A stretch of DNA of 64,000 bases from Halorientalis sp. IM1011 (GTDB lineage Archaea; Halobacteriota; Halobacteria; Halobacteriales; Haloarculaceae). The notes below the pieces were generated by a model. The model saw only the letters and a list, made by a program, of their open reading frames with translations. It searched no databases and was not told where the DNA came from. The translations under genes and the position numbers were made by a program. Positions 49,407-58,517 of the stretch are shown piece after piece (position 1 is the first letter of the stretch; every line of letters begins with the position of its first letter). The stretch is from NCBI RefSeq assembly GCF_001989615.1, contig NZ_CP019067.1, forward strand, positions 1,488,001 through 1,552,000. Reading direction: 5' to 3'.

Positions 49407-51389
49407 CTAGTCCGCAGTCGCTTTCTCTCTGTCCCCGTAGATCCGCTCGACTTTCCCGGCGTGTTCGTCGAGGATATTCCGGCGTTTCTTCTTCAGCGAG
49501 GGGGTGAGCATGTCGTTTTCCGGCGTCCACTCCTCGGGAACGAGTTCGATCTCCTTGATGGTCTCGTGTTTCTCGAGGTTGCGGTTGACGAGGTTCACGT
49601 CCTCGACGACCCACTCGCGGACCCTGTCGTCCTCGCAGATGGCGTTTCGCCCGGTCGGGAGGTCGATGTTGCGATTCGACGCCCACCGCCGGATGGCGTC
49701 GAAGTTCGGGACGATCAGGGCGGAGACGAACTTCTCGTCGTCGCCCATGACCATGATCTGCTCGACCCGCGAAGAGGTCGAGAACTCGTCTTCGATGGGT
49801 TCCGGGGCGACGTTTTTCCCCGTGTCAAGCACCAGCAGGTTCTTCAGCCGGTCGTGGTAGATCAGGTAGTCGTCGTCGGTCCGCTCGACGATGTCGCCGG
49901 TCTTGAACCAGCCGTCGTTGGTGAACGCGTCATCGGTCTCCTCGGGCATCTCCCAGTAGCCCTCCGTGACGTTCGGCCCCTTCACGAGGAGTTCGCCGAC
50001 GAACCCCTCGGCGTCAGCGAACTGCTCGTCGGACACTTTCGACGGGTCGATCCGGATGTCGACGCCGGGCAGCGGCGGGCCGAGCGTCCCCGTCCGGTGG
50101 TCCTCGGGCGGGTTCGCCGTCACGACCGGCGCGGCCTCGGTCAGGCCGTACCCCTCGAAGATGGGGATACCCATGCCGTCGAACAGCTCGGCCAGCCGAT
50201 CACTCAGGCTCCCGCCACCGCTGACCATCAGGATCACGTTCCCGCCGAGTTCCTCCTTGACTTTGCTGTAGACCAGCCGCTCGGCGATCCCCCGCTTGGC
50301 CCGGAGACCGAATCCGGGGTCGTCGGCGCGGCTGTACTGGCGGGCCACGTCGATGGCCCACTCGAAGACGCGCTCCTTGAAATCCGAGCCGCTGGCCTGC
50401 TCGCGGGCCTGGGCGAAGATGCGCTCGTACACCCGCGGGACGCTCGCGCCGCCGTGGGGCTCGATCTTCGTGATGTCCTCGTCGACCGTGTCCGTGCTCT
50501 GGGCGTAGCCCACGGTCGCGCCAGCGGCGAACATCAGGAAGTGCCCGACCGTCCGCTCGAAGACGTGGGCCAGCGGGAGAATCGAGATGGCCCGCTTGTC
50601 CGAATCCAGCACCGGGAGGTCGTCGTCCTTGTCGGGTCGCGGCCCGACGCGCTTCCAGAGCTGGTTGACGTTCGACCGGACGTTGTGGTGGGTCAGCTTC
50701 ACCCCCTTCGGCTTGCCCGTCGTCCCGGAGGTGTAGACGAGACTCGCCAGATCGTAGGGGTCCAGTTCGTCGAGCCACGCCTCGTAGGCCGCCTCGTCGT
50801 ACTCGACGGTCCCCCGGTCGTAGACGTCTTTCAGCGTGTGGATCTGGTCGACGTGGTCGTACTTGTCGAGTTCGTCGATGACGACGACGAACTCCAGGCT
50901 GAGATCGTCCTGCACCCTGACGAGGCGGTCGAGCAGATACTCGTTCTCGACGACGACACCGGTCGCCTCGGGATCGTTGAGCAGGTACTTGATCTGTTTG
51001 GGCGAGGACTCCGTGTAGATCGTCGTGACCACACCCCCGGCGGACAGGAGCCCGAAGTCCGACAGCGCCCACTCCATGCGCGAGTCGGACATGATCCCGA
51101 CGCGATCCCCCGACGAGACGCCCATCTCGCGGAACCCGGCGGCCAGCCGGCGGACGATCTCCCCCATCTTCTCGTAGGTGATCGACGCGTACTCCCCCGG
51201 TTCGGGCGCGTCGACGACTTCCGGCGTCAGCGACCGCGGATAGATTCCCCCCTTGTACAGCTGTGCCTCGCCGTCGCCGTGGCGTTCGACGCTCGCCTCG
51301 AACAGTTCGGGGAGCGTGTCCTCCCCGATCACTTCGTCGGTGTACTCCCGCTCGGCCTCCAGCCATCCCTGATCCCCAGCGCCCGTCAT
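49407..51389 (-). CDS. Long-chain acyl-CoA synthetase (AMP-binding)
   Basis: A 660-residue ATP-dependent fatty acyl-CoA ligase of the FACL/VLCS type. AMP signature VYTSGTTGKPKGVKLTHHN, A5 motif FEGYGLTEAAPVV, A7/A8 region WFKTGDIVERTDDDYL and DRLKNLLVLDTGKNVAPEPIE. C-terminal Lys region is present (LTPSLKKKRRNIL). No signal peptide. Promoter: minus-strand TTTATATTTC centred 27 bp before the ATG, hence leaderless. Chain-length preference cannot be read from the sequence. Confidence 0.94.
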   Translation of the reverse strand: MTGAGDQGWLEAEREYTDEVIGEDTLPELFEASVERHGDGEAQLYKGGIYPRSLTPEVVDAPEPGEYASITYEKMGEIVRRLAAGFREMGVSSGDRVGIMSDSRMEWALSDFGLLSAGGVVTTIYTESSPKQIKYLLNDPEATGVVVENEYLLDRLVRVQDDLSLEFVVVIDELDKYDHVDQIHTLKDVYDRGTVEYDEAAYEAWLDELDPYDLASLVYTSGTTGKPKGVKLTHHNVRSNVNQLWKRVGPRPDKDDDLPVLDSDKRAISILPLAHVFERTVGHFLMFAAGATVGYAQSTDTVDEDITKIEPHGGASVPRVYERIFAQAREQASGSDFKERVFEWAIDVARQYSRADDPGFGLRAKRGIAERLVYSKVKEELGGNVILMVSGGGSLSDRLAELFDGMGIPIFEGYGLTEAAPVVTANPPEDHRTGTLGPPLPGVDIRIDPSKVSDEQFADAEGFVGELLVKGPNVTEGYWEMPEETDDAFTNDGWFKTGDIVERTDDDYLIYHDRLKNLLVLDTGKNVAPEPIEDEFSTSSRVEQIMVMGDDEKFVSALIVPNFDAIRRWASNRNIDLPTGRNAICEDDRVREWVVEDVNLVNRNLEKHETIKEIELVPEEWTPENDMLTPSLKKKRRNILDEHAGKVERIYGDREKATAD

Positions 51390-51410
51390 AACGTTAATTT
51401 CTGACTGGCT

Positions 51411-51420
51411 GAAATATAAA
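51411..51420 (-). promoter_or_regulatory. TATA box of the acyl-CoA synthetase
   Basis: TTTATATTTC on the minus strand, centred about 27 bp from the ATG at 51389. Confidence 0.55.
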
Positions 51421-51572
51421 TGTTCAGTTGCGACAGGTCTTGGGCACGCTCGATTCCCGAGTGGAACGCCGTGGCTATCGAGGTCTGCGACCGCGAAAAA
51501 ACGTGTGTGATTCGTCGAGGGGCGCCGGTACGCCGCTCGGCCTATCGAGGTCTCCCGAAGGTCGACCTCGCT

Positions 51573-53546
51573 TTAGTCGTCCGCCGGCGTCGCACCACTA
51601 CCGCTGTCGGCCTGCTTCTTCGTGTGCGAGAGCTTCCCGCCGTCGGCGAGGATCTCGCGTTCACGTTCGGAGGCGTCCAGCGTGGCGGTGAGTTCCCAGT
51701 CGTCGTTGACGCGGACGGTGAACTCTTCCTGGCCCGAGCGGACGGCCTCGGCGACGTCGTCGACGATCTCGATGTCGTCGCCCTGCTCGATGTTCGCGTA
51801 GTCGGCCTCGTCGATCTCCAGCGGCAGGAGACCGAAGTTGAAGAGGTTCGCCTTGTGGATGCGGGCGAAGCTCTGGGCGAGGACGCCCTCGATGCCGAGG
51901 TACATCGGACAGAGGGCCGCGTGTTCACGCGAGGAGCCCTGGCCGTAGTTCTCGCCGGCGACGAGGAAGCCGCCGTCGCTGTCGAGTGCGCGCTGGGCGA
52001 ACGTGTCGTCGACACGCGAGAGCGTGAACTCGCTCAGCTTGGGGATGTTCGACCGGTACATCAGGATGTCCTGCGTGGCAGGGATGATGTGGTCGGTCGT
52101 GATGTTGTCCTCCATCTTCAGGAGGGCTTCCCCTTCGAGCTCGGCGTCGAGTTCGTCCTTCAGCGGGACGTCGCCGATGTTCGGCCCCTTGACGAGGTCG
52201 TCGTCGACGGGGTCGTCGGGCGTGATGATGTCGTTCTCGGCACCCTCGTACTGGTCGGGGAGCTCGAAGCCGGGCGCTTCCATGTCGCCGAGTTCGTCGG
52301 CGAGGTTGCGCGGATCGACGATCTCGCCCTTGATGGCCGCCGCGGTGGCGACTTCCGGCGAGCAGAGGTAGACGTTGTCGTCCTCGATGCCCGAGCGGCC
52401 CTCGAAGTTGCGGTTGAAGGTCCGCAGCGAGACGGAGTCACTACCGGGGACGTGGCCGATGCCGATACAGGCACCACACGTCGCCTCGGAGTAGTTGACG
52501 CCGGCCGCCATCATCTCGGCGGTCCAGCCCTCACGGGCGAGCATCTCGCTTGCCTTCTTGGAACCGGGGGCGACGATCATCTCGGTGTCCGGCTGGATCG
52601 AACGGCCTTCCAGCATCTTCGCGGCCGGGAGGATGTCCTCGTAGCCACCGTTCGTACAGGAACCGATCATGACCTGGTCGACGTCGACGCCCTCGACCTC
52701 GCTGACCGGGACGACGTTGTCCGGCATCGACGGCTCGGCGATGAGCGGTTCGAGATCCGAGAGGTCGATGGTGAGCTGGTCGTCGTACTCGGCGTCCTCG
52801 TCGGGCTGGAGCTCGACGTACTCGTCTTCGCGGCCCTGGCGCGCGAGGTAATCCTCGGTCTTCTCGTCGGTCGGGAAGATCGAGGAGGTCGCGCCCAGTT
52901 CCGTCCCCATGTTGGTGATGGTCGTCCGCTCGGGGACGCTGAGGCTCTCGACACCGGGTCCGGTGTACTCGAAGATCTTGTTGACCCCGCCCTTCACGCT
53001 GAGGCGGCGCAGCATCTCGAGGATGACGTCCTTGGCGGTCGCCCACTCGGGCAGTTCGCCTTCGAGTCGGACGTTGACGACCTCGGGCATGTCGATGTAG
53101 TACGCGCCGCCGCCCATCGCGACGGCCACGTCGAGCCCACCGGAACCGATGGCCAGCTGACCGAGGCCGCCGGGGGTCGGCGTGTGCGAGTCACTGCCCA
53201 GGAGCGTCTTGCCGGGCGCGGCGAAGTTCTCCTTGTGGACGTTGTGACAGATACCGTTGCCCGGACGCGAGAAGTACGCGCCGAACGTGCCTGCGGCCGA
53301 ACGCAGGAAGCGGTGGTCGTCCGTGTTCTTGAAGTCGAACTGGTAGGTCTGGTGGTCACAGTACTGCGCGGCCAGTTCCGTCTGGACTTCGTCGAGGCCG
53401 AGCGCCTCGAACTGCAGCCACACCAGCGTGCCAGTCGTGTCCTGTGTCAGGACCTGATCGATCTCGATACCGATCTCCTCGCCTGTCTCCAGTTCGCCTT
53501 CGACGAGGTGATCGTCGAGAATTTTTTCCGTAAGCGTCTGTCCCAT
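51573..53546 (-). CDS. acn: Aconitate hydratase
   Basis: A 657-residue aconitase that isomerises citrate to isocitrate, feeding both the TCA cycle and the glyoxylate bypass. The Fe-S cysteines are in GSCTNGG and GACIGIG; GSDSHTPTPGGLGQLAIGSG and the swivelling domain with GENYGQGSSREHAAL are present. It is shorter than AcnA (about 890) and matches the archaeal/mitochondrial-like size. ATG at 53546 (MGQTLTEKIL) is preferred over 53576. Confidence 0.95.
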   Translation of the reverse strand: MGQTLTEKILDDHLVEGELETGEEIGIEIDQVLTQDTTGTLVWLQFEALGLDEVQTELAAQYCDHQTYQFDFKNTDDHRFLRSAAGTFGAYFSRPGNGICHNVHKENFAAPGKTLLGSDSHTPTPGGLGQLAIGSGGLDVAVAMGGGAYYIDMPEVVNVRLEGELPEWATAKDVILEMLRRLSVKGGVNKIFEYTGPGVESLSVPERTTITNMGTELGATSSIFPTDEKTEDYLARQGREDEYVELQPDEDAEYDDQLTIDLSDLEPLIAEPSMPDNVVPVSEVEGVDVDQVMIGSCTNGGYEDILPAAKMLEGRSIQPDTEMIVAPGSKKASEMLAREGWTAEMMAAGVNYSEATCGACIGIGHVPGSDSVSLRTFNRNFEGRSGIEDDNVYLCSPEVATAAAIKGEIVDPRNLADELGDMEAPGFELPDQYEGAENDIITPDDPVDDDLVKGPNIGDVPLKDELDAELEGEALLKMEDNITTDHIIPATQDILMYRSNIPKLSEFTLSRVDDTFAQRALDSDGGFLVAGENYGQGSSREHAALCPMYLGIEGVLAQSFARIHKANLFNFGLLPLEIDEADYANIEQGDDIEIVDDVAEAVRSGQEEFTVRVNDDWELTATLDASEREREILADGGKLSHTKKQADSGSGATPADD

Positions 53547-53551
53547 AACGT

Positions 53552-53580
53552 CTGTCCGTCGACTGTCCGTAGACATAAAT
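53552..53580 (-). promoter_or_regulatory. Direct-repeat element and TATA box of aconitase
   Basis: On the minus strand ACGGACAG occurs twice (53563-53570 and 53552-53559), 11 bp apart or one helical turn, just downstream of a TATA-like ATTTATGT (53573-53580) and within about 25 bp of the ATG. A factor bound at the repeats would cover the start site. Confidence 0.4.
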
Positions 53581-53753
53581 CATGCGAGTTCCCGATTTCA
53601 GGTTTACCGCATCCCTAGTACCCCTTGGATGCCATCCAGTGCCACACACGATCACGTGTTTGCGGGGCTGTCCCCGATCACTTTCGTGAGCGGTGTAGCG
53701 GGCCGTCGTCGCGGACCGTCAGCGTTTTGCGCGCGCTCGCCGCCCACTCGCCC

Positions 53754-54218
53754 ATGTTCAGAAGCGGCGCGTTCCTCGCCGATCACCTCGACGACTTGCG
53801 CGACTCCCAGATCCAGCCAAACGGCGTCGACCTCACGCTCGGAGCCGTCTTCGAGCAGGAGAGTCCGGGCCGGATCGAACGCGGCGGCAAGACCGTCGGC
53901 GACCGCCGGGAACTGGAGCCCGACGACGACGAGGTCTACCACCTCGAACCGGGCGGCTACATCGTCCGCTACGCCGAGCGGATCCGGATCCCCGAGGAAC
54001 ACGTCGGCTTCCTCTACCCCCGCTCCTCGCTGCTTCGCAACTCCTGTATGCTCGACACGGCGGTCTGGGACGCCGGCTACGAGGGCCGCGGCGAGGGCCT
54101 GCTGGAAGTCCACCACGAGATCGAACTCCAGCAGGGCGCTCGCATCGCCCAGTTGACGCTCGCAGCGGCCGATCACGAGGGGACCTACGACGGCTCCTAC
54201 CAGCGTGAGAACCTCTGA
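53754..54218 (+). CDS. dCTP deaminase/dUTPase-like nucleotide hydrolase
   Basis: A 154-residue trimer-forming protein of the dCTP deaminase/dUTPase superfamily: N-terminal DSQIQPNGVDLTLGAVF, YPRSSLLRNSCMLDTAVWDAGYEGRGEG (motifs 2-3) and the late QGARIAQLTL. It prevents dUTP misincorporation. Archaeal members may do both steps; the deaminase or dUTPase role cannot be decided from motifs alone. ATG at 53754. Divergent from aconitase. Confidence 0.87.
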   Translation: MFRSGAFLADHLDDLRDSQIQPNGVDLTLGAVFEQESPGRIERGGKTVGDRRELEPDDDEVYHLEPGGYIVRYAERIRIPEEHVGFLYPRSSLLRNSCMLDTAVWDAGYEGRGEGLLEVHHEIELQQGARIAQLTLAAADHEGTYDGSYQRENL

Positions 54219-54313
54219 CTGGTACGGCCGATACCGTTGCACAAACTCGGCCCGATCCGGCCAGTGAGCCGTCCACCAAGCTGATATGCCCGCTCGTGGA
54301 ACTGACCCGGTAG

Positions 54314-55717
54314 ATGTCGCTTCGTCGGACGCTCGTGTCGACGCTGCTGGTCCTGCTCGCGCTCGCCGCGAGCGTTGGCGTCGCGAACGCGTCGCCCACC
54401 GCCGACGCCGCACAGGCAGGCGACGCAAACGTGACCACGTTCATCGCCCCGGGTGACGCGCTCGACGCGCTCCGGACGGGGTCGAGGACCGAACCGCTCA
54501 CGCCTCGACAGCGCGTGACCGTCGCCGACGCGCTCGTCGTACGCCTGTCTGCCCCCGGACTGGGCGCGGCGGTCGACGCCCAGCCCGGGAACACTACGAC
54601 CACTCGCGTCCGGGAACTGCTGTCCGGTCCCGACGCGTCTCTGACCGGCGTCGAGATCTCCTCCGGCGGTGGCCCGCCACGCGCCCTCGACCTGACGGGC
54701 GAGGACCTCGTCGTCCGGCGCACCGGCGAGAACACCGTCGAGTTGATCTACGACACCGGCGAACTGCAGACGACGCCCGACCGAAACCGCAACGGCCGCG
54801 CCGACGACGGCGTCCGGTCGACGATCTCCCCCACGAGAGTGTTCCGACTGAGCTTTTCCTTCGAAGGAACCACCGAGAAGACCTCGCTGGGCGTCTTCTC
54901 GCCGTCGATCGTGTTCTCGACGCCCCAGTCCGACGGCGTGGTGGTGTACCCGCTCCCGGATCAGCGGATCGTCGGGCAGACGCCGCTGGCTCCGGGGACG
55001 GCGGTGTCCATCTCGGTCGAGACCGAGAGCGGATCCGTCGCGACCGAGCGCGGCGTCATCACCACCGGCCGGCGGCAGTCGTTCGCCAACCTCTCGCTCG
55101 ATCTGGCCGACGTTTCGGGAGGTGAGTCGCTCACGGTCACGGCCCGGTTCGACGGCGGCCGACTCGGTCAGACGACCGGCCGGATCGGCGAGCTTGCCGC
55201 CTCGTTCGCGACGAGTCAGTCCGACGCCCCGCGAAACCGCCTCCGACTCCGGAACGTCTCGTTCTCCGCGGACGGCTTCCTCGTGGTCAGGGACGGCGAG
55301 GACGGCCCGCTCGTCGCCAACCGGTACGTCGAGGCCGGTGAGTACGAGTCGCTCACCGTCCAGTATCGGCGGGAACTCACGACCGATTCGGTGACCGTGA
55401 CCGCCTACGTCGATGCCGACGGGGACCGCATCCTCGAACGTAGCGGGCCCGACCGCCCCTTCCGCCGAGACGGCGACCCCGTCTCGACGGTCGTCGACCT
55501 CGACGCGTCGACGCCGGCTCCGGCGACCGACACGGTGACGACCGCACCGCCCACGTCGGCCGAGACGCCGACGACCGCGTCCTCGTCACCGGCCGCGAGC
55601 GGGACGGGGCCACAGACGCGCGTTCGGATCACCGACGCCAGCGGCGACGGATTCGCTCCCGCCGCCGCGCTCGCGGCGCTCGCACTCGTCACCGCGGCGC
55701 TCGCCCGGCGTGAGTAG
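54314..55717 (+). CDS. Secreted surface protein with PGF-CTERM-like tail
   Basis: A 467-residue exported protein: signal peptide (about 5-28), beta-rich body with the DRNRNGRADDGVR segment, two repeated beta stretches near residues 200-380 (the second ends in YVDADGDRILERSG, resembling BGTF/DUF7282-type surface domains), a Thr/Ala/Pro linker and a C-terminal GDGFAPAAALAALALVTAALARRE. That tail resembles archaeosortase-recognised PGF-CTERM with FAP in place of FGP. Function unknown; probably cell-surface. Confidence 0.75.
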   Translation: MSLRRTLVSTLLVLLALAASVGVANASPTADAAQAGDANVTTFIAPGDALDALRTGSRTEPLTPRQRVTVADALVVRLSAPGLGAAVDAQPGNTTTTRVRELLSGPDASLTGVEISSGGGPPRALDLTGEDLVVRRTGENTVELIYDTGELQTTPDRNRNGRADDGVRSTISPTRVFRLSFSFEGTTEKTSLGVFSPSIVFSTPQSDGVVVYPLPDQRIVGQTPLAPGTAVSISVETESGSVATERGVITTGRRQSFANLSLDLADVSGGESLTVTARFDGGRLGQTTGRIGELAASFATSQSDAPRNRLRLRNVSFSADGFLVVRDGEDGPLVANRYVEAGEYESLTVQYRRELTTDSVTVTAYVDADGDRILERSGPDRPFRRDGDPVSTVVDLDASTPAPATDTVTTAPPTSAETPTTASSSPAASGTGPQTRVRITDASGDGFAPAAALAALALVTAALARRE

Positions 55718-55732
55718 CCAGGACGGCCGGAA

Positions 55733-56272
55733 CTAGTCGGCGGTCTGCCCCGCGAACTTCTCGCGGACCTTCTGGACCTTCGGCCGGACGTTGGCCGCGC
55801 AGTAGGGCTTGTTCGGGTTCTTCTCGAAGTAGTCCTGGTGATACTCCTCGGCTTCCCAGAACCGCTCCAGCGGTTCGATCTCGGTCACGATGGGGTCGTC
55901 GTAGACCCCCTCGGCGTCGAGTTCCTCGACGAACCGCTCGACGGTCTCGCGCTGGCCCTCGTCGTGGTAGTAGACGGCCGAACGGTACTGGCTCCCCACG
56001 TCCGGTCCCTCGCGGTCCTTCGTCGTCGGGTTGTGGACGCTGAAGAAGACTTCGAGTAGGTCCTCGTAGGCCAGTTCCTCGGGGTCGTAGGTCACCTGCA
56101 CCGCCTCGGCGTGGCCGGTCTCGCCCCGACAGACCGCCTCGTAGGTGGGGTCGTCGACGTGCCCGCCCGCGTAGCCGGAGACGGCCGACTCGACGCCGTC
56201 GAGTTGCTTGAACGCCGCCTCGATACACCAGAAACACCCGCCCGCCAGCGTCGCTCGTTCGGTATCGGTCAT
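55733..56272 (-). CDS. msrA: Peptide methionine sulfoxide reductase MsrA
   Basis: Repairs methionine-S-sulfoxide. The 179-residue protein has the catalytic GGCFWC (C13 nucleophile, C16), GYAGG, PTYEAVCRGETGHAEAVQV, and YHQDYF near the C-terminus. No msrB fused. ATG at 56272, MTDTERATL. Located among several redox genes (DsbA/DsbB) but not in one operon. Confidence 0.95.
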   Translation of the reverse strand: MTDTERATLAGGCFWCIEAAFKQLDGVESAVSGYAGGHVDDPTYEAVCRGETGHAEAVQVTYDPEELAYEDLLEVFFSVHNPTTKDREGPDVGSQYRSAVYYHDEGQRETVERFVEELDAEGVYDDPIVTEIEPLERFWEAEEYHQDYFEKNPNKPYCAANVRPKVQKVREKFAGQTAD

Positions 56273-56342
56273 CACCCGCGGTAGGGGTCCCAGCGCCGTA
56301 AGTTCCTCGCTGGGTCGAGTTCGCCGTCGACCCGGGGTGTCG

Positions 56343-56630
56343 CTACCGCCGCTCCCGGTCGACCGCCGGGTCCGCGTGATCGCCCTCGTTCTCGATGATC
56401 TCCGCTTTCCGCTCGATATCCTGCAGCGCCCGCTCCTGCTCGCCGCGGGCAATCCCGCCGGACTCGGCGTGCCGGCCGCTGTACTGGCGGCCGGGAATGA
56501 AATCCCAGACCGACCCGTCACCCTCGTCGGACGGTTCCGTTTCGGTCGCCTCGCCGTCCGACACCCGTCCGTCGCCGGCCGTTTCTTCGTCCCGGCTCAG
56601 ACCCAGGAGCGCACGGATGCGTCCGAACAT
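56343..56630 (-). CDS. Small acidic conserved hypothetical protein
   Basis: A 95-residue protein with a basic-hydrophobic N-terminus (MFGRIRALLGLSRD), a disordered acidic middle, and WDFIPGRQYSGRHAESGGIARGEQERAL, a segment that looks conserved across haloarchaea. Helical C-terminus. No function assigned. It is divergent from the amphi-Trp gene. Confidence 0.6.
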   Translation of the reverse strand: MFGRIRALLGLSRDEETAGDGRVSDGEATETEPSDEGDGSVWDFIPGRQYSGRHAESGGIARGEQERALQDIERKAEIIENEGDHADPAVDRERR

Positions 56631-56680
56631 ACCAGTTACTTCGTCGACAGGAGTGAAAAACCCTCGCCCGGAACGGAGGG

Positions 56681-56704
56681 TTTATGTTTTTAGGCCAGCC
56701 TAAA
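56681..56704 (+). promoter_or_regulatory. TATA box and iron-box-like dyad before the amphi-Trp gene
   Basis: TTTATG (56681-56686) is followed by TTTAGGC-CA-GCCTAAA (56689-56704), a perfect 7-bp inverted repeat with a 2-bp centre. It resembles the TTAGGC...GCCTAA boxes of DtxR/SirR/Idr-family iron and manganese repressors. Placed at the expected transcription start, it would repress when metal is high. Confidence 0.6.
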
Positions 56705-56719
56705 CAGATTCGATCGACG

Positions 56720-57013
56720 ATGGCCAACGGAACTGAATCCGAGGACGACCGCACGCGCATCCGCACGGGTCGCGACTTCGAGCGGGAGTACCGACTCGAC
56801 GCCGACGAGGCCGGGCGGTTCCTGATCGCTCTCGGCGAACAGTTGCGGGACGGCGACGAACTGACGATCAGCACCGACGAGTGGGAACTCCCCTTCGCGT
56901 TCGGCGAACCCGTCGGACTGGAGGTCGACTTCGAGGGGGTCGACGATCCCGAACTGGAGATCGAACTGGAACTGCCGGGTCGCACCGACGAGCGCGCGCC
57001 CGACGTGGCGTGA
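56720..57013 (+). CDS. amphi-Trp domain protein
   Basis: A 97-residue protein of the amphi-Trp family: ETRIRTGRDFEREYRL-like start, DADEAGRFLIALGEQLRDGDEL, and the conserved WELPFAFGEPVGLEVDFEG. Function unknown; the family is small and mostly haloarchaeal, with paired Trp-like faces. ATG at 56720, about 15 bp after the iron-box-like dyad. Confidence 0.8.
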   Translation: MANGTESEDDRTRIRTGRDFEREYRLDADEAGRFLIALGEQLRDGDELTISTDEWELPFAFGEPVGLEVDFEGVDDPELEIELELPGRTDERAPDVA

Positions 57014-57033
57014 GCGATTCCGGCGGTAGTCGC

Positions 57034-57459
57034 TCAGTCGCCGGCACCGCCACCGACCAGTCCCGACGCGGCGACGACGGTGATCGCCACCAGTGCGAAT
57101 CCGAGTACCGAGAGGTTCGGGATCGTCAGCCCGAGGACGGGCAGTCGCCACTGGATCGCGGCACAGGCACCGCCGAACGCACAGCTACTCGACGTGACCT
57201 GCAACACGGAGTGATAGCTCGCCAGCGCGAGGCCGCCCAGGGAGAGGGGGAGCGCGGTCTTCCAGACCGCCGGCCGTAACTCGACCGTGGCGACGCCCAG
57301 CACGACCACCAGCGGGTACATCAGGATCCGCTGGTACCAGCACAGGTCACAGGGGACGAGCCCGAGCCCGAGGCTGAAAAAGAGGCTCCCGGCGGTCGCG
57401 ACCGCGGCGACCAGCGTCCCGGCGATGAGCCACGTCGCCGGGCCGGGACGGTCAGGCAT
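57034..57459 (-). CDS. dsbB: Disulfide bond formation protein DsbB
   Basis: A four-helix membrane protein of 141 residues. C37-x-x-C40 (PCDLCWYQR) is the quinone-linked pair and C93/C99 (SSCAFGGACA) the external pair. It reoxidises a DsbA-type thioredoxin and passes electrons to menaquinone. Its ATG lies 8 bp inside the end of the DsbA-like gene, so the two are one operon. Confidence 0.92.
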   Translation of the reverse strand: MPDRPGPATWLIAGTLVAAVATAGSLFFSLGLGLVPCDLCWYQRILMYPLVVVLGVATVELRPAVWKTALPLSLGGLALASYHSVLQVTSSSCAFGGACAAIQWRLPVLGLTIPNLSVLGFALVAITVVAASGLVGGGAGD

Positions 57460-58426
57460 TCGAGATCGCGTCCTCGATGCGGTTTCGCGTCTGCTGCTGG
57501 TTCGACGGTGAGACGAGACTGTTGCCGATCCGGAGCGTCGGCGTCCCGCTGACGCCCACCTGCGTCGCCCGCCGGTCCGTCGCCTGCAATTCGTCCGCGT
57601 ACTCGTCGTTCTCGACGGCCGTCCGCACCGCGCCCGGATCGGAGACCCCGGCGGCCTCTGCGAACGCTTCGAGTTTCCGCGGGGTGGCCCAGCGTTTCGC
57701 CTCCGGCGGCTGGTTCCGGAAGACGACCTCGTGGAAGCGCCAGTACGCGCCCGGGTCGGTGTTCCAGACGGCCAGCCCGGCGTGGCCCGCATTCGGCGCG
57801 TCCGGGCCGAGGAACGGCTCGCCGTCGAAGGTGGCGATGTGCCGGAACTCGATCCGGAGGTCGCCGGGCGCGACGTAGTCGGAGACCAGCGTCGGGAAGA
57901 ACCCCTCGTCGAACTGCGCACAGGCCGGACACTTCCAGCTCCCGAAGTAGGTGACGGTCGCGGCCGCGTCGGCGCTCCCCATCACGGCGTAGTCGTACTC
58001 ACCGGGCGAGACGGGGATCGGTGCGGTGCCGACCGGGCCGGCCTCCTCCGTCTGGATCTCCTCGGTCCCACCCAGCGCGTTGCGCAGCGCGACCCCGCCG
58101 GCCGCGACCCCGCCGATCGCGAGGACGCCGCCGCCGACCAGAAACGCCCGCCGTGGGAGTCCGCGGACGGCCGCCCCGACCCCGCCGTTGGAGAGTCGGT
58201 CGCCGAACGTGATCGAGTCGACCTCGTTCTCGGCCTGGCTGCGATCCCGGCGCGACAGGTCGTCTGGATGGGCGACCAGCCAGTGGCGATACAGCGCCGC
58301 TTTCTCGTCCCCGTCGACCCGATCCCCACAGTAGTGGCAGACACCGTGTGCCTCCCAGGCGTGGTCCCGCACTGCCCCGGCGGAATCGAACCCCCCGTCA
58401 CAGACCGGACAGTCGTTCCCGGACAT
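57452..58426 (-). CDS. Membrane-anchored DsbA-family oxidoreductase with zinc fingers
   Basis: A 324-residue protein: N-terminal cytosolic zinc-binding part (CPVC at 6-9, H28-ish and C30/C33, then H48/H53, two finger-like modules), one membrane segment (about 94-112), and an external thioredoxin/DsbA domain with KCPAC (C166, C169) and the cis-proline loop VSGTPTL. It oxidises exported proteins and is paired with DsbB downstream. A finger domain on a DsbA is unusual and may give cytosolic control or anchoring. Confidence 0.88.
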   Translation of the reverse strand: MSGNDCPVCDGGFDSAGAVRDHAWEAHGVCHYCGDRVDGDEKAALYRHWLVAHPDDLSRRDRSQAENEVDSITFGDRLSNGGVGAAVRGLPRRAFLVGGGVLAIGGVAAGGVALRNALGGTEEIQTEEAGPVGTAPIPVSPGEYDYAVMGSADAAATVTYFGSWKCPACAQFDEGFFPTLVSDYVAPGDLRIEFRHIATFDGEPFLGPDAPNAGHAGLAVWNTDPGAYWRFHEVVFRNQPPEAKRWATPRKLEAFAEAAGVSDPGAVRTAVENDEYADELQATDRRATQVGVSGTPTLRIGNSLVSPSNQQQTRNRIEDAISNA

Positions 58427-58517
58427 CTATTCTGAGTAATAGTTCCGCGCTACTCTGTAACAAGACTATCGGTCCCGTCCGCAACCGTCCCGGTGTCCGT
58501 CGACTCGACCCCGGCGC

